A stretch of DNA of 64,000 nucleotides from Chalara sp. BL73 (Eukaryota; Ascomycota; Leotiomycetes; Helotiales): the NCBI GenBank assembly GCA_918026815.1, contig CAKJVC010000068.1:310001-374000 (forward strand), read 5' to 3'. This document shows, piece after piece, positions 24,224 to 35,941 of this stretch. A program made the translations under genes and the position numbers. Every line of letters begins with the position of its first letter. Position 1 is the first letter of the stretch. A model generated the notes under the pieces. The model did not search any database. It saw nothing but the letters and a program-made list of their open reading frames with translations, and was not told where the DNA came from.

Positions 24224-26610
24224 ATGAGTGGAGCCGACGAGAAGGCTCCGAGCCAAGACCAATCCACATTCAGCACTGGTCTCAGAGCATGTCAAGCATG
24301 TAGATCTAGAAAGGTGATTGGTTCTATATGAAAAATAAAAAAAACAGAATGGAACACTAAAGTGAATTCTTCTAGATTCGCTGTGACAGGTTGGATCCAT
24401 GTTCCTCCTGTCAAGCCTCAAATATTCCTTGCAGAACTGCAGAAAAGCCCACGCAGAAGCGGCAACGTGTATTAATATCCCCTAAATAGTACGCTTTAGT
24501 ACCCCCTGCTATACTTCTTTATCATACACTAACCTATTTGCAAGCGAGGAGCAGCTAGAGATTATCAATGCACGTCTGGCGCAGCTCCAAACATCCATCT
24601 TAAGTTTGAGTAAAGAAGACCTGCAAAAACCTCAACATTCCCACTTAGCAGTGGGCTTAGTCGGATACGATGCCGCATCTCCCAGCTCAGACGCTAAGGA
24701 GAGTCCTAGTGTTGCTACCGGTAGCAATCACTATCTTGGGCAGTCCTCTTTCGAGGCTCACTCTGAGGAAGCGGGCAAAATTCTTGATGCACTTCATTCG
24801 AATAACTCTCCGGCATCCCAAACGAATGCGAGCACGCCGTCGGTTTTGCACTCACTTCTACACGCGCCAAAAGAAGCGTATTTTCACAATGGCAGCAAAT
24901 ACAATCCTGGGCTGCCGATGATATCTACTGAGATCGCTCTGTCAGCATTCCGTTTAATTGATGGTAAGTGCCATGTCCGTTAAGGATCTAACCTTGGCAT
25001 ATTACCGTCCCATTATTGATATCCACCATTAGCCGTACCGGATGAGTTGTTTTTATGTACGCCAATGGTAGATATAGATCGATTCAAGGAAATCTGCCAG
25101 AGAGTATACTTTCCGGTAGAGGGATATTCAATTGCGGATTTTATAGTTGCCAATTGCGGCCTGCTAGGTATTTTACAATCAGCTAGTCAGGAAAATTTCG
25201 AATTATGCAATGTGGATGCAACTTCTGTTCCAGAGGCGATTTCAATGTGTCAACAAAATGTCACATCTACACTCACAAAATTGACGCCATTTCTGGAGCC
25301 TTCGATCTTTAACATCGAGGCATTACTATTTGCTGTAAGTGAACTTTCTAAAGCTACCGTTGGTTAGGTATGAATATAAGAAAGCTGACCAATTGTTTTC
25401 GTAGACTCACGTAGCAATTACGCGACCAGATCCTCATTTAGCATGGAGGTTGATATCTATGGCGGCGCGGATATGCCTGGACTGTGGTCTTCACCGGGTT
25501 AAGAATGATCCAGAAGACGATCTACTGAATATGAAGAAATCATGGTTCTGGCTTGCCTACGTTTTAGATAAAGCGTTTGCTCTTAATCTTGGGAGAACAC
25601 CAAATTTCTCGGATTATGATATAACCACTAGCTACCCCGAAGCGCCAACATATCCTTTCTATGATATGATGGTCATATGGTTCGATTTTGCGAGGGCGCA
25701 GGGCCAGATATATGAAAAGCTCTACTCTGCGCAGGGACAGCTTCAATCTCCAGAACGGAAAGCAGCTATCGCTCGAGCACTCGGCGAGGAGCTATTGAAA
25801 CTGCGGCGCCGTTGCAAAGTATTTATTTCCACAATGCACTCCACTAGATAGACGATGGAAGCTAATAGTTTGAACCAGGAACAATTTGCCAAAATGACCG
25901 AAAAGCAGAGAGAGCCCTTCCTCGACACCGAAGTAACAATAATGGCTAACCTTACTCTTGTCTACCGCTCGATTCCTTCGTCTAGTCCGCATCCACTTCG
26001 CTTCTCCGACGAATGCATTGCTGTGGCCCGCGAAGGTCTCACGCTGCACCAAACATTGTGTTCTCGGTTCCTTGGCAGCCGCGACTTCGCCATCAAATCA
26101 TATGTAGACTGGGCTCTCACATTCTCGCCATTCACTCCATTTATCGTTATTCTCGGCACCGCGATTCTAAACACGGACTACGAGGATATGAATCTCCTGG
26201 CGCAGGTCGTCGACTCTTTGCAAGACGCGTCCGTGAGAGCAACAGGTGCGAAACGCATCGCCGGAATATGCAAAGTGCTATTCAAAGGCGCACAGGCTTG
26301 CATCGAACAAAACCTCCGCAACACCATCCCACCTGCCTCATCCGAAACTCCTGCCCCATCAATGCCATCGCAACCGCAATCTCAGCCGCAAATTGTAGTG
26401 CCAAAATCTGGAGGAGGATATATGGGACAAGACGGTACGATGAATTTCCCGGAGGATTCGAGCTGGCAGAGCCTGCCTCCGACAGACTGGACGAGCATTC
26501 AGTTGGATACGACGGATAACATGATGATGCTTTTTGATAATTACTTAGCAGGGAACCCGAATACGATACCGCTATATGAAAACGATATGGCAAGGTTTGA
26601 TATGATGTGA
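24224..26610 (+). CDS. Zn2Cys6 fungal transcription factor (Fungal_trans type)
   Basis: Exons 24224-24313, 24376-24488, 24545-24963, 25033-25334 and 25405-25818, plus a last exon ending at 26610. Introns 1-4 are 62, 56, 69 and 70 nt. The first intron splits the zinc cluster CQACRSRK|IRCDRLDPCSSCQASNIPC, a common position. A linker with a short coiled region (EEQLEIINARLAQLQ) precedes the fungal_trans domain (HLAWRLISMAARICLDCGLH, KSWFWLAYVLDKAFALNLGR). An in-frame TAG at 25849-25851 must be removed. A canonical 60-nt intron at 25819-25878 (GTATTT...CTAAT...CCAG) does this and gives 689 aa; a 33-nt intron ending at 25851 would also keep frame. It is nuclear, DNA-binding, and probably regulates the divergent exporter. 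Confidence 0.88.
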
Positions 26611-26967
26611 TGATATATTGGCGGATTTTATGTATTGTATGCTCGGCCAATCATCTTTTTAGGCGGTTCTATGGATAGAATGTAACATATGGGTAGATTT
26701 GGATATTCTGGGATTATTGGGTCTATTTCATATTATATTAAGAATAGAAGCAACACTGCGGGCGAATGTCGAAATACATCTGTGTAGAGCTTTCCTATGT
26801 GAACAACCAGATCGTAAATGGGTAACTTTGCTTTCTTACTATGCTCTTTATCGGCCCGTGCTAAATATTGTCTTGCCACCTATGCCATGACCTAAGCCCC
26901 TCAATCCATTACAAAGCGCCAAAATATATACACCGGATTTGAATGAGTTGCATGCTATTACCCTATT
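26611..26967. other. Convergent intergenic region
   Basis: About 360 bp, AT-rich, shared 3' flank of the regulator and the GYP7-type gene. No gene. Confidence 0.55.
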
Positions 26968-29795
26968 CTATCTTCCAGCCTTAGACATACCTTCACCTTT
27001 CTTTCTTACTGTCTTTCTTGGAAGAATCACCACCTTTCGGCTCAACAGCTCTCTTAGTTCAGGACTGATCACCTTGGGTCTCTGGTCCTGTAGCTCTTCT
27101 GAGCTAGTTCTTGGCACCTCGCTACTCATCTTACGCTTTCCCTTATCGACTTGCCCCGTACTAGATGAAGAGACTCCCGAGCTAGTAGCTACGGTCACGG
27201 CATCAGAGCCGCTGGTCTGGCTCTTCGCATTTGTATCGTTAGATGGGTGTCGATCATGTGCGGGAGAAGGCGGATTAGGAAGGTTGGCTGGTGAAATAGG
27301 AGAATTTGGAAGCGAGCCTGCGGACTCGGTCCTCGTGGTTTGCCGCTGTCGTAGCTTTGGCGCTGGGAAGTTCGATTTCTTATCGATAGCCTCTACAGTG
27401 CGCTGAAAGCGCTTGAATAAAGCCTCAGCGCGGACCAGTGTTGACTCTAAGTCCATTGTATTTGAAAGTTCGTTAACTATATCTTTAATTAATATGCTTC
27501 TCAAGATAAAGATTGCTTTCCCAGCACATACCATATTTTAAAACCTCATCGAAATGCTTGAGATGATCCATAATCACGGATCGATGCTTTTCTAAGATGG
27601 CTAAAGCGATAAAGAGGTGGAAATTCGAGCTCAGATAGTCTGTCCATAGCACCTCCCAGAGATGTAGCACATCAGCCCAGGGGAACTCTCTCTTGAACCA
27701 GACCAATAACATCCGGAAGAAAAAGAAGAAATTCGTAGAATCTGCGCTCTGTAGGTGCAAATATAGTTTTGGGTCCATCAGCTGCACTAGGTGATCGAGA
27801 GTAAGCAGTTGCTTTCGCATCCCACTCTGGTCTCGTAGGAAATTCCGCTCCATTCTGTCCATGAAATGCTGGAATCCCCAGAATGCAACCGCATCGTCTT
27901 GCATCACCGCATAGATAGGTGCCAAGAGATCTGACATTCCTTGGACATAGCCAAGATCCTTGTTATATTCGTTGTATGTAAGTAGCATGTCCTTTAATTG
28001 TTCTAAGTGAACATTAGTGCCTACATCCGCGAAAGGCGAATTCGGATCTGGATGCGGTGTATCCTCGCCAGCAAATAGTGGTATACCGCGGTCTGTTCTG
28101 TGGACATCCTTCTCTATCGTGGCAACCCCAAGAAATGGGACTCGTTAGCTATTTGTTCTACGTTCAACAGAAATCTGGGGATGTGTTACCTATTCGGCCT
28201 CTTTGCTCCCGCCACCATTCCCCTTCGTCTCCTTCCCCGCCGAGATCTACAAGTCGATCCCACCATGCACCCTTCAACTTGACATATTCGTCACGAAGCG
28301 ATGCCAAATCTGCCTTCCTCTCATCATAAGAGGAGTGCCAATCGTACACCCCAAGAAGGAAAAGCCACGCCTCTTTCCGCACACCGTCATCTCCATCAAG
28401 TCCTCCGTGGAAAATGCGATCTTTGACTTCATCAACAGTGATCTGAAGTCTCCCTGTCTTCTGGTCGAAAAATGTCTTCCACTCTTTCAAAGTCACTGGC
28501 TTTCGTTGCTCCTTCATGGACAGTGATCCCATGTCCGAATCCAGCAGCTCGAAGTCTCCTACATCTGTCTCCTCCAATTCTAAAACATCTTTGGCGGTCC
28601 AAATTCGCTGGTTCCGATCTCGTTCGCTCTGCTCCGCAATTCCCATAGCCCATCTTGCAAGATAAATCCGCGCGCTATCAAACTCTTCCTGTAGTGTCTG
28701 CACCTCCGCATTTCTCAATAATCGTTTCACCTGAGGTGGGACTTTGGGGTTATCAGCCACCGCCTCAGCAGTCCTCCTGGTGAATGTCGTAACCTTGCTG
28801 AATTTTTCCATCAAATTCCATCCTGCTTCCTTAACAAATTTAGTCACAGGGTCCATTACCGCATCTCGCGTCACATTCAAGCCAGAAGGACTTGCGCCAG
28901 CTGCACCTCCAATCTGCATACCATTGGTTGGTTGGCGCACGATTGCAGCCGTAACAGGCTTGTCCCCAAATGCCTCCTTATCTTCCGCACTCGGTTCTAC
29001 CAGATATATATTTGGCTCAGCTCCACTTCGCTCAATTGTCACATATCGCCTCAACCACCTCAATACCTCATCGCCACCCCAGAACATCTCGCCATTGACA
29101 CCAAATGGATCAAAATTCTCCCGAGTCCGTTTTTTCTTCTGTAGTATCGTTGAAGGACATTCATTGTCATGGAAAAATAGTGCTGGAAACGAATCTCCTC
29201 CCTTTGGGTTAATAATTACGGAGCCGTACCACCATCCTAGACTCGGAGGTCTAACCAACAAACTATATACTGCTGACACTGGGATGGCAAAGGCATAATG
29301 GCCTACTGATCCGGTATGTATCGTAGTCGTAGGGGGTGGAGGAACGAGATACGATTGTTTTGGGGGCGAATCGCCTTCTGATAGATCAACCTTTACGTAT
29401 GTATCCTTTGCGTCGCCGAGGGAGTGTTCCGGAAGCCATGCCAAAAGCAAGGAATCTGCAGCTTTCAATTTCGAATTCGTCGAAGAGGCGGTTGTGGGCC
29501 TTGAATTGGCAGCAGGCTTCTGTTGCAGGAGTGCAATGTACCCAGGAATATTGTCTTTCGCAGATGGGGTGGGATGTATGTAGACCTGGGAGAGAATCAG
29601 CTCGTGCCCCGCACTTGCGATCAGGTTCTATGGCTGTTCTAGCGGTCATACCTTGCTCTTGGAATATAGTAGCTTTACTCCTCTGCCACTCGAAGTATGC
29701 GTGATCGTATTATACTCCCCTTCCTCGTCATCACTTAGAGCATAGAAGCTACTGGTTGGAGAGGGAGGTCTCGCAGGACCGGAAGACGACGTCAT
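26968..29795 (-). CDS. GYP7: GYP7-type TBC-domain Rab GTPase-activating protein
   Basis: Four exons (29795-29652, 29585-28190, 28113-27532, 27482-26968) with introns of 66, 76 and 49 nt, giving 878 aa. The N terminus has the Gyp7 pattern VKLLYSKSKVYIHPTPSAKD and AADSLLLAWLPE, a lipid-binding-like region conserved in Gyp7 and TBC1D15/17. The TBC domain holds both catalytic fingers: Arg519 in EKDVHRTDR and Gln571 in LGYVQGMSD, followed by FWGFQHFMDRMERNF and WADVLHLWEVLWTDY. In yeast Gyp7 stimulates GTP hydrolysis by Ypt7/Rab7 at the vacuole and late endosome. The last ~150 residues are disordered, Ser/Pro-rich and end with a basic stretch. All key residues are present. Confidence 0.93.
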
Positions 29796-30192
29796 TGTTC
29801 TGCTTTATGGCTCTGCTTCTTCCTTCCGATGAGAGTGAATTTGTCGCCTTAAAGCGATAATCGGGATTCTAAAGCTTTGATAAAGTGAATCAAACCATCA
29901 TCTTCGAGCAATGGTCAGTAAATGTAGCTGCTTGGATGTGGTGTTGAGAGTAAGAATGACGCGGTGCTTGGGTGGCGGGGCACGCGGCAAATGCTTGTGA
30001 TCCAGGCTGCAACTTTAGACACTCATTGGCCGTTCCGCCTGTTTCCCCAACAGCCACTTTATACAGCAAAGTCGTCTGTTTAGAATTAAATTATTGCTAC
30101 TTTGGACTCTGCCTCACTATAATACCCGATAATCCTTTTAATGAACGCCGATTGAATCAGCTTTTTGTTATTTCAGTGTATGATGTGACAGC
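29796..30192. other. Intergenic
   Basis: Promoter side of the GYP7-type gene and end of the relic below. No gene seen. Confidence 0.5.
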
Positions 30193-30873
30193 TTACACCG
30201 GGTAAGACAAGCGTGGCTCTGACTTAAATGTCTTAAGAGCGAAGCATCTGAGGTGAGCGGAGCCAGATTCCATTTGACTGGAACTATTAAACTTATCTAG
30301 GCCCCATTCTGACTCACGGTCTTTAAAACACAGAAGCAATCTCCCCTCCGTGAAGCTGAGTTGGCTGTGCAAGTAACAGCCGCTTTTCTGGGAAATGTGT
30401 GCTTTCCATTCTTCAGTTTCAGGTCCTCGCCCAAGGTCTTTCTAGATGGTAATTGTGAACTCTATAGCACAAACTTTACGGTACTTGACACCCGCCCGAT
30501 ATTCGGTTCGACAGTACCGACATTGGCGGAGTTCTGAAGAGAGATTCCAGTGTGCTTCCTGTGTCGTTATAGTGCTTTCGCATTGCGGTAATGGCCACTC
30601 CTCTTTCGGTGGCAGAGGATGTGATGCTGTAGCGGCGAGACTGGTACGATCCCTTGTTGAGCTGAATTCAAGATGAGGACATATCCAGAATGTGATTGAC
30701 CATCGATCGGCTCCTAAGCACGTGCCATGTATAGCTACACGCTTGCAAGTGAGGAGACAGCTATTCTCATATCGGAATGCCCACATTGCCAGTTGCCATT
30801 TCCATCTTTGAACCTGAGCAGTCGCTGCCTTAGCCTGAGTCGTGGGTGACCAGTCGTGGGACGGCTTGAGCAT
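30193..30873 (-). pseudogene. F-box-associated fungal protein, broken by a nonsense codon
   Basis: A leftward frame of 227 codons from ATG 30873 is interrupted by a single TAG at 30444-30442. Upstream of the stop it reads FWICPHLEFSS, LRQCRYCRTEYR and CAIEFTITI. Downstream, still in the same frame, it reads KDLGRGPETEEWKAH and DRESEWGLDKFNS, up to a TAA at 30195-30193. The series CxxCxTEY - FTxxWKDLGxGP - W is common at the C terminus of fungal F-box-type proteins, where a Trp stands at the stop position. TGG to TAG is a G-to-A change, that is C-to-T in a CpA context on the other strand, as expected from RIP. The only in-frame intron covering it would delete conserved residues. No complete F-box is visible upstream. 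Confidence 0.6.
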
Positions 30874-32665
30874 GTACCTATGAAAGAGCTATTTTAGCAC
30901 CGGGACGGCCGAAGAAGCTTGTTTTGGCTCTTTTAATGGCCTGGTTACCATTTCTTGTCTTGCCTTTACGGGCGGGTTCTATTTTGGCCCCGACTCAAGT
31001 AAGGTTATGTGATAAGTTTACTTGGTAAGTGCCCAGTCTTATCACTCCTTAACACCATTCTTTGCATTTGTAGTACTACAACTGCAAGTACATCTATTTG
31101 AAAGACTGCACCTCAAAGCGATTACGTCCAAATCATGATACTTGTACGTAGAATGGAAGGAGTACGTGAGGGAGAGAGAGATTCTTTGATTTTCATACCT
31201 AAGAAAGGAGAGAGGAAATCTATACATGTGATGTGTGCTCACAGCAAAGCGGTCCTATATGCCGCTAGTTCAACACAGACCCAACCTCTGGAAAACTAAG
31301 CTAGGAGTCGATCAGATCCGGGTGACCGGGGGGTGTTTGCTAAATAGAGCTCGCGCAGCTTTGGCGTAGAGGACCTGCTGTGGAATTGCATAGTTTGCCT
31401 TCCCTACCATTTTCTCGGCTTTGACAACTTATCCCTCGAATTTGGGCCTTGACTGTAGCTAGATACGAAGAGCGTCTTCAAATCCTTGAGTAAAGTTGCC
31501 TTATTGTTGGGCTACGTCATTAACACACGATGTACTCGACTTGTGCGCGCACTTATCTGCTCGATATGCAGCGTCTAACCTGTTGTAACTTCAAGGTCTG
31601 GGATCTTCTTGAGTTTAGTAATGAAATTCTAGAGATGTCTGAAATGCTCGAACCCTTGCACATCAGCCCCAAAGAAAACTTACGTTCGCCTACAGCGACT
31701 CTTGGATGATCCACCTTCGGTTCCACGGTATCCAATATACATGTTTAATTGATCTCGTATTGATCTCGTCAGATCGCCGCTCAGCTCGTGGTTTCGCGGC
31801 AGAAACTACCTTAAGGTCTCCGACAACTTGTCGTAGCGAGCCGTCGTGTTACAGGTCTCATCTTCCGGAGATTTTCGGTCGCTGTAGGCCTCTACAGAGG
31901 CTCTATGGTCTCCATCCTTAAATAGATCTCCTCCTTCGGAGTCCCAAACCATGGAATCACCTGAGCGGCCTCCCTGAAGATATCTCGTGTCATCTGAACC
32001 TGCGAAGATTTCTCATTGTCGTTCGTCTGGTTGATGCAGGTTATGTTCACTTATAAATATAGCTGCTCCTCCTCTCAAATGCTGAAGCTATCTTAGCTTC
32101 AGCTGGCTTTCAAGCTGAATCCTTCTCGCTCTTTGCTATTTTTTTCATAAAGATCAACAACACTTCATGGAGATTTCGACTGATAAAGAGAGTGGAAAGA
32201 TCGTTTCTTGATTCCCCCACCTATACGGCAACATAAGGCATCATAAACGGGAAGATCAGCGAACTGATAATGCTGGCATGAAACCCTACATGATACCCCC
32301 CACCCCGCGGGAGTATCTAGATAGTGCGGATCTCTCTATCATTTAGTAGTGTGTACTGGAAACGTCCAGAGGCTTCGTACGGCTGAGGCTGATCCGTCGG
32401 TAACTAGTTTGGGAGAATAGGATGTATTTTAATGGAACGAACGATCTAGGTGAGTTTGGAATTGTCTTAACTACGGTGAATGTTTAGAGCTCTATCTGAT
32501 TTATATTGGGTGGCGCTGCTTCACAGTCTGAAAACATGCAGTTTGGTGGTTTGCACGTGAGCGGGATATTGTTCAGCCTCCTGCTGAAAATCGCACACTT
32601 TCTTCCATTATCTCCTCCTTCGAAAGATCACCTGTAACTGGAGAACGTCCTTCTCAATCACCGCC
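30874..32665. other. Gene-poor region upstream of HET gene 2
   Basis: About 1.8 kb with no supported gene. Short frames at 31553-31921 look like fragments without motifs. The most notable structure is the inverted-repeat cluster at 32081-32119. The last ~150 bp before 32666 are the promoter and leader of HET gene 2. Confidence 0.55.
32081..32119. repeat. Two overlapping inverted repeats (alternative hairpins)
   Basis: A perfect 10-bp inverted repeat with a 3-base loop lies at 32081-32103 (GCTGAAGCTA, TCT, TAGCTTCAGC). Its right arm overlaps a second, 7-bp inverted repeat at 32098-32119 (TTCAGCT, 8 bases, AGCTGAA). Only one hairpin can form at a time. It is about 550 bp upstream of HET gene 2. 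Role unknown. Confidence 0.6.
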
Positions 32666-34384
32666 ATGCGTCTGCTCAAAGCAAGCACACTGCAGTTCGA
32701 GACTTTCTATGTTGACGTACCTCCTTACGCTATCCTTTCGCATTCATGGGGACCAGCGGCCGAAGAAGCAACGCTTCAAGATCTACGAGATGGAACCGGG
32801 AACGATAAGCTAGGCTATCTCAAAATCAAAGCCTGCTGTGCCCAAGCGCTTCGAGATAATTTGGAATATGCTTGGGTCGATACTTGCTGTATTGATAAGA
32901 CCAATAGCGTAGAGTTGCAAGAGGCTATCAATTCGATGTTCAACTGGTATAGACAGTCTACAGTTTGCTATGCTTATATATCAGACTACGATTCAATCTC
33001 AAGGAACTCAGAAATGATGGAGGCTAGCAAGTGGTTCACTCGTGGATGGACACTCCAAGAGCTCATTGCTCCGCTGAAAGTAGTGTTCTATAGCCGAACT
33101 TGGAATTTTATTGGCAACAAAGCAGATTTAAGTGATTTGATCTCGAGGAGGACCGGCATTAGCCTAGAAGTACTCTTAGGTCAAGATCTCAAACTTAGCA
33201 GCGTTGCGCAGAGAATGTCGTGGGCTGCGACAAGACAAACCACCCGACCTGAAGATATCGCTTACTCTCTCCTGGGCATCTTTGGAGTTAACATCCCGTT
33301 GATCTATGGTGAAGGAGGTGATGAAGCTTTTATCAGACTACAGCAAGCGATTATAGAGAAATCGGACGACCATTCTCTATTTGCATGGAAGCTACAAGAT
33401 TACCCATTTGGACATGGTCTCCTCGCACGATCACCAGCCCAGTTTCGTGAATCGTCATTTATCATCCAGACACTTGATTCAGATCCAAGGACTACGTTTA
33501 GCATCACAAATCGTGGCCTACGCATCCAATTACCACTGACCTGTAAACTTCATGGTGGCGATCATATTGCTATGCTCAGGTGCCAAGACTCTAGAAACCA
33601 TAGAAAAGTTGGTATATATGTTTCAATCATGGATGACGGCCGCTTCATTAGAACAAAAGTCGACCAATTTCCTGACATGCCGGTCTTCTTCGAGGTAACT
33701 GAAAAATACCGATCGCCAAGTGAAGCGACTCTCTACGTGCCCCAATATTACTTGGTAGAAAGACCGGGAGAACGGATCTTTACGTTCCGAGCTATCGAGA
33801 CTAAGCTTTCGGGGCAAGGACCCGGCATATCCTCATTTGACCCTACATTGGCTTTAGGAGCGGCTATGACGCTCCTTCCGGGGCCTGGTTCGTGGGCCAT
33901 GTTTGAACGAGGATTCAGGGACTTGACACACCCGTATAATTTTGCTGTTGCTAGCCCTCCAGGTCGAAATGTTGGACCCGGAGTTATCGATATAGGTCTA
34001 AAGGTTGGAGGCGTAGCTGGTCTACTTTTTAAAGCCACTAATACGGAGTTTTTTCGACCCAGGAAAGCACGATATGTCGCCATCATTTTTGGTGTCAATT
34101 GCGATAATTCAACTTACAGTGATATTGTTGAGATACATGAGGAGGAACATATGCATGCGTGTGATCGTGCCATAGCGACTGGCTGTTTTACGACGTGGGC
34201 CAAAGAAGTAGAAGATAGTGAATGGTTCCCAGAGTACCTGTCAGATTATCTTCCGAGATGTTCGGCGAAAAGAATGGATACGGAGCTGTTCAAGTGGAAG
34301 TTCAGCATACGACTTCAGGATGGAAAAGTTGTGGACAACAAAGTGGTTTCCGAGCTATCTATCTTACATGGGCCAGCGAAATGA
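32666..34384 (+). CDS. HET-domain protein 2 (heterokaryon-incompatibility type)
   Basis: Single exon, 572 aa, ATG in good context. The HET domain fills about residues 1-230: MRLLKASTLQFETF, PPYAILSHSWG, YAWVDTCCIDKTNSVELQEAI, FNWYRQSTVCYAYISD, SKWFTRGWTLQELIAP, then RQTTRPEDIAYSLLGIFGV and IYGEGGDEAF. The C-terminal half lacks NACHT, WD40 or ankyrin repeats and matches no domain I recognise. Alignment by eye with HET gene 1 is good over the domain and weak after it, so the two are family members, not a recent duplicate. Unlike gene 1 it is intron-free. Role by homology: cell death in non-self recognition. Confidence 0.93.
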   Translation: MRLLKASTLQFETFYVDVPPYAILSHSWGPAAEEATLQDLRDGTGNDKLGYLKIKACCAQALRDNLEYAWVDTCCIDKTNSVELQEAINSMFNWYRQSTVCYAYISDYDSISRNSEMMEASKWFTRGWTLQELIAPLKVVFYSRTWNFIGNKADLSDLISRRTGISLEVLLGQDLKLSSVAQRMSWAATRQTTRPEDIAYSLLGIFGVNIPLIYGEGGDEAFIRLQQAIIEKSDDHSLFAWKLQDYPFGHGLLARSPAQFRESSFIIQTLDSDPRTTFSITNRGLRIQLPLTCKLHGGDHIAMLRCQDSRNHRKVGIYVSIMDDGRFIRTKVDQFPDMPVFFEVTEKYRSPSEATLYVPQYYLVERPGERIFTFRAIETKLSGQGPGISSFDPTLALGAAMTLLPGPGSWAMFERGFRDLTHPYNFAVASPPGRNVGPGVIDIGLKVGGVAGLLFKATNTEFFRPRKARYVAIIFGVNCDNSTYSDIVEIHEEEHMHACDRAIATGCFTTWAKEVEDSEWFPEYLSDYLPRCSAKRMDTELFKWKFSIRLQDGKVVDNKVVSELSILHGPAK

Positions 34385-35941
34385 ACAGAGCTTATAGATA
34401 TGCAACTATATTCCTTCATACTGGCATAAACTTCGAATAATTGTCTTTTTGAATTTTTAAAAAAATCAGATATCGGTCCAACGTTCAAAGAATACTATTT
34501 TACACATTTATTCTACGATCGTGCCAATTTTATTACCACCAAAATACGGATCGACCTTTTCTAGCCATCGGTCGAGACTGGCAAACTCGGCCCCTCTCCA
34601 CTTTCTAAAGCCCTCACTTATGGGGACTCTCGGGTAAGTGACTGTAGAGATGGTAGTGGCACTGTATTCTCGAAGCTTTCGGATGATGACAGAATTTGGA
34701 TACTTTTGATTAACTTTTCTGAATTTCTGGATTTATAGGAAGGGTTTTAGCTTGGGTCACGACTTCAGAGCTAGAGAACGGCTCAATTAGTCCGGGCTCT
34801 TCCAGTGCACTTGATATCTCTTCCCCTTTTTTTGTCGGAGGGATGATACTTGAACCGCATTGCAGGCCCGTTCTAATGCTTTGATGGTCATTGGGTGCAA
34901 TGGTTAGGCATCTTTTTGCTGTGAAAACATTGGCTTTAGATTTGGGAAATAAATATACAAAACGATTCTGAGCATCTGGCCATTAATAACTTGAGCCAAT
35001 TCACTGGCCAGTATATCAACCATCACTTATTTTCAAGCAGTATGAGCACCTTAGTTACTGCGTTTCGACTCAACAATGAGGCTGGTTAATGAGGCTAGGT
35101 CCGGCATTGGTTTATTTCAACTTGCTGCATTAGACCCTTGGATACGAGCTATGTCCGTGGGAGAGGTGAGGGACTCATGAGGGAGACGCTATCCAAGCTG
35201 ACTACCAATTCCATGATTTCCCACAACTTGGGGATCACGGCCAACGACTTAGTGCCTAAGTAAGGTCTTCCTTCTCTATGCCTCGTCCTTAACAACCCCC
35301 CTTAGCATTCTTGCTCACCTTCCCCTGTACTCTCCTTGGCCATTCCAACCATCAGACTATCGAGTTAGTCGGTAGCGGAGAGAAAGTTTACACAGATTGC
35401 GGCATCGACAGTATACGCGAGTTCCAGAGCTTGCTCAGATTTGTTGATAGGTACGCCCGTAACTAATTGATCTAGTATATTGACTACGACAAATGAATAT
35501 TCTCATGAGTCTCAGTATTACACTGCTACTGAGTAGCCAGGGGTTGGTTGAATGTGCGGAAACTATTCACGTGGGAATATGTTTTGCAATTCATGGGGAA
35601 GAAATGCCTACTGCCACTATGGTTCTAAATGACCAAAGGGGAGTTAAACTAGTGGGTCCTGTGAAACGCGAATTTCAGGCTTACACAAGAAGACATGCGC
35701 CACTGCGCTGAGGTTTAATTCGCTGCGAGTTTGCGGGTAGGAGATGTAGGGTAACAATATATTTTTAGAGCCATATGTTCGCGAGATAAGCGGAATTCCT
35801 ACCAAAACATCCTTGATAATAAATTTATAACTCGTCTTAGTAATATTGTTTGAGTTAGACATCCAACAAGCGATCTGTTCTAACCATTTGTAAATTGACC
35901 AATTGGCTAAAACATATCGTTGTGATAAACTATGAAAACCA
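34385..35941. other. Intergenic with weak coding hints
   Basis: About 1.5 kb. A textbook-like intron signal (GTAAGG...CTTAAC...TTAG) sits at 35260-35305 after a short ATG-led frame at 35177. An open stretch with GHSNHQTIELVGSGEKVYTD follows in another frame. The pieces do not join into one protein, so this may be a decayed secreted-protein gene. Confidence 0.35.
35493..35711 (+). CDS. Possible small secreted protein, unsupported by family
   Basis: A 72-codon frame from ATG 35493 with a signal-peptide-like start (MNILMSLSITLLLSSQGLVE, then CA) and a short mature part with a single Cys (HVGICFAIHGEE). It ends with a basic tail. No family resemblance and no paralogue in the window. It could be a lone effector-sized protein, an exon of a longer gene, or chance. 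Confidence 0.22.
   Translation: MNILMSLSITLLLSSQGLVECAETIHVGICFAIHGEEMPTATMVLNDQRGVKLVGPVKREFQAYTRRHAPLR

Noticed and set aside
26939..27406. 155-codon rightward frame
   Set aside because: It is the antisense of the Ser/Pro-rich C-terminal exon of the GYP7-type gene.
34800..34930. tRNA-like B-box (GGTTCAAGT) on the minus strand
   Set aside because: There is no matching A-box or acceptor stem, and the T-run is on the wrong strand.
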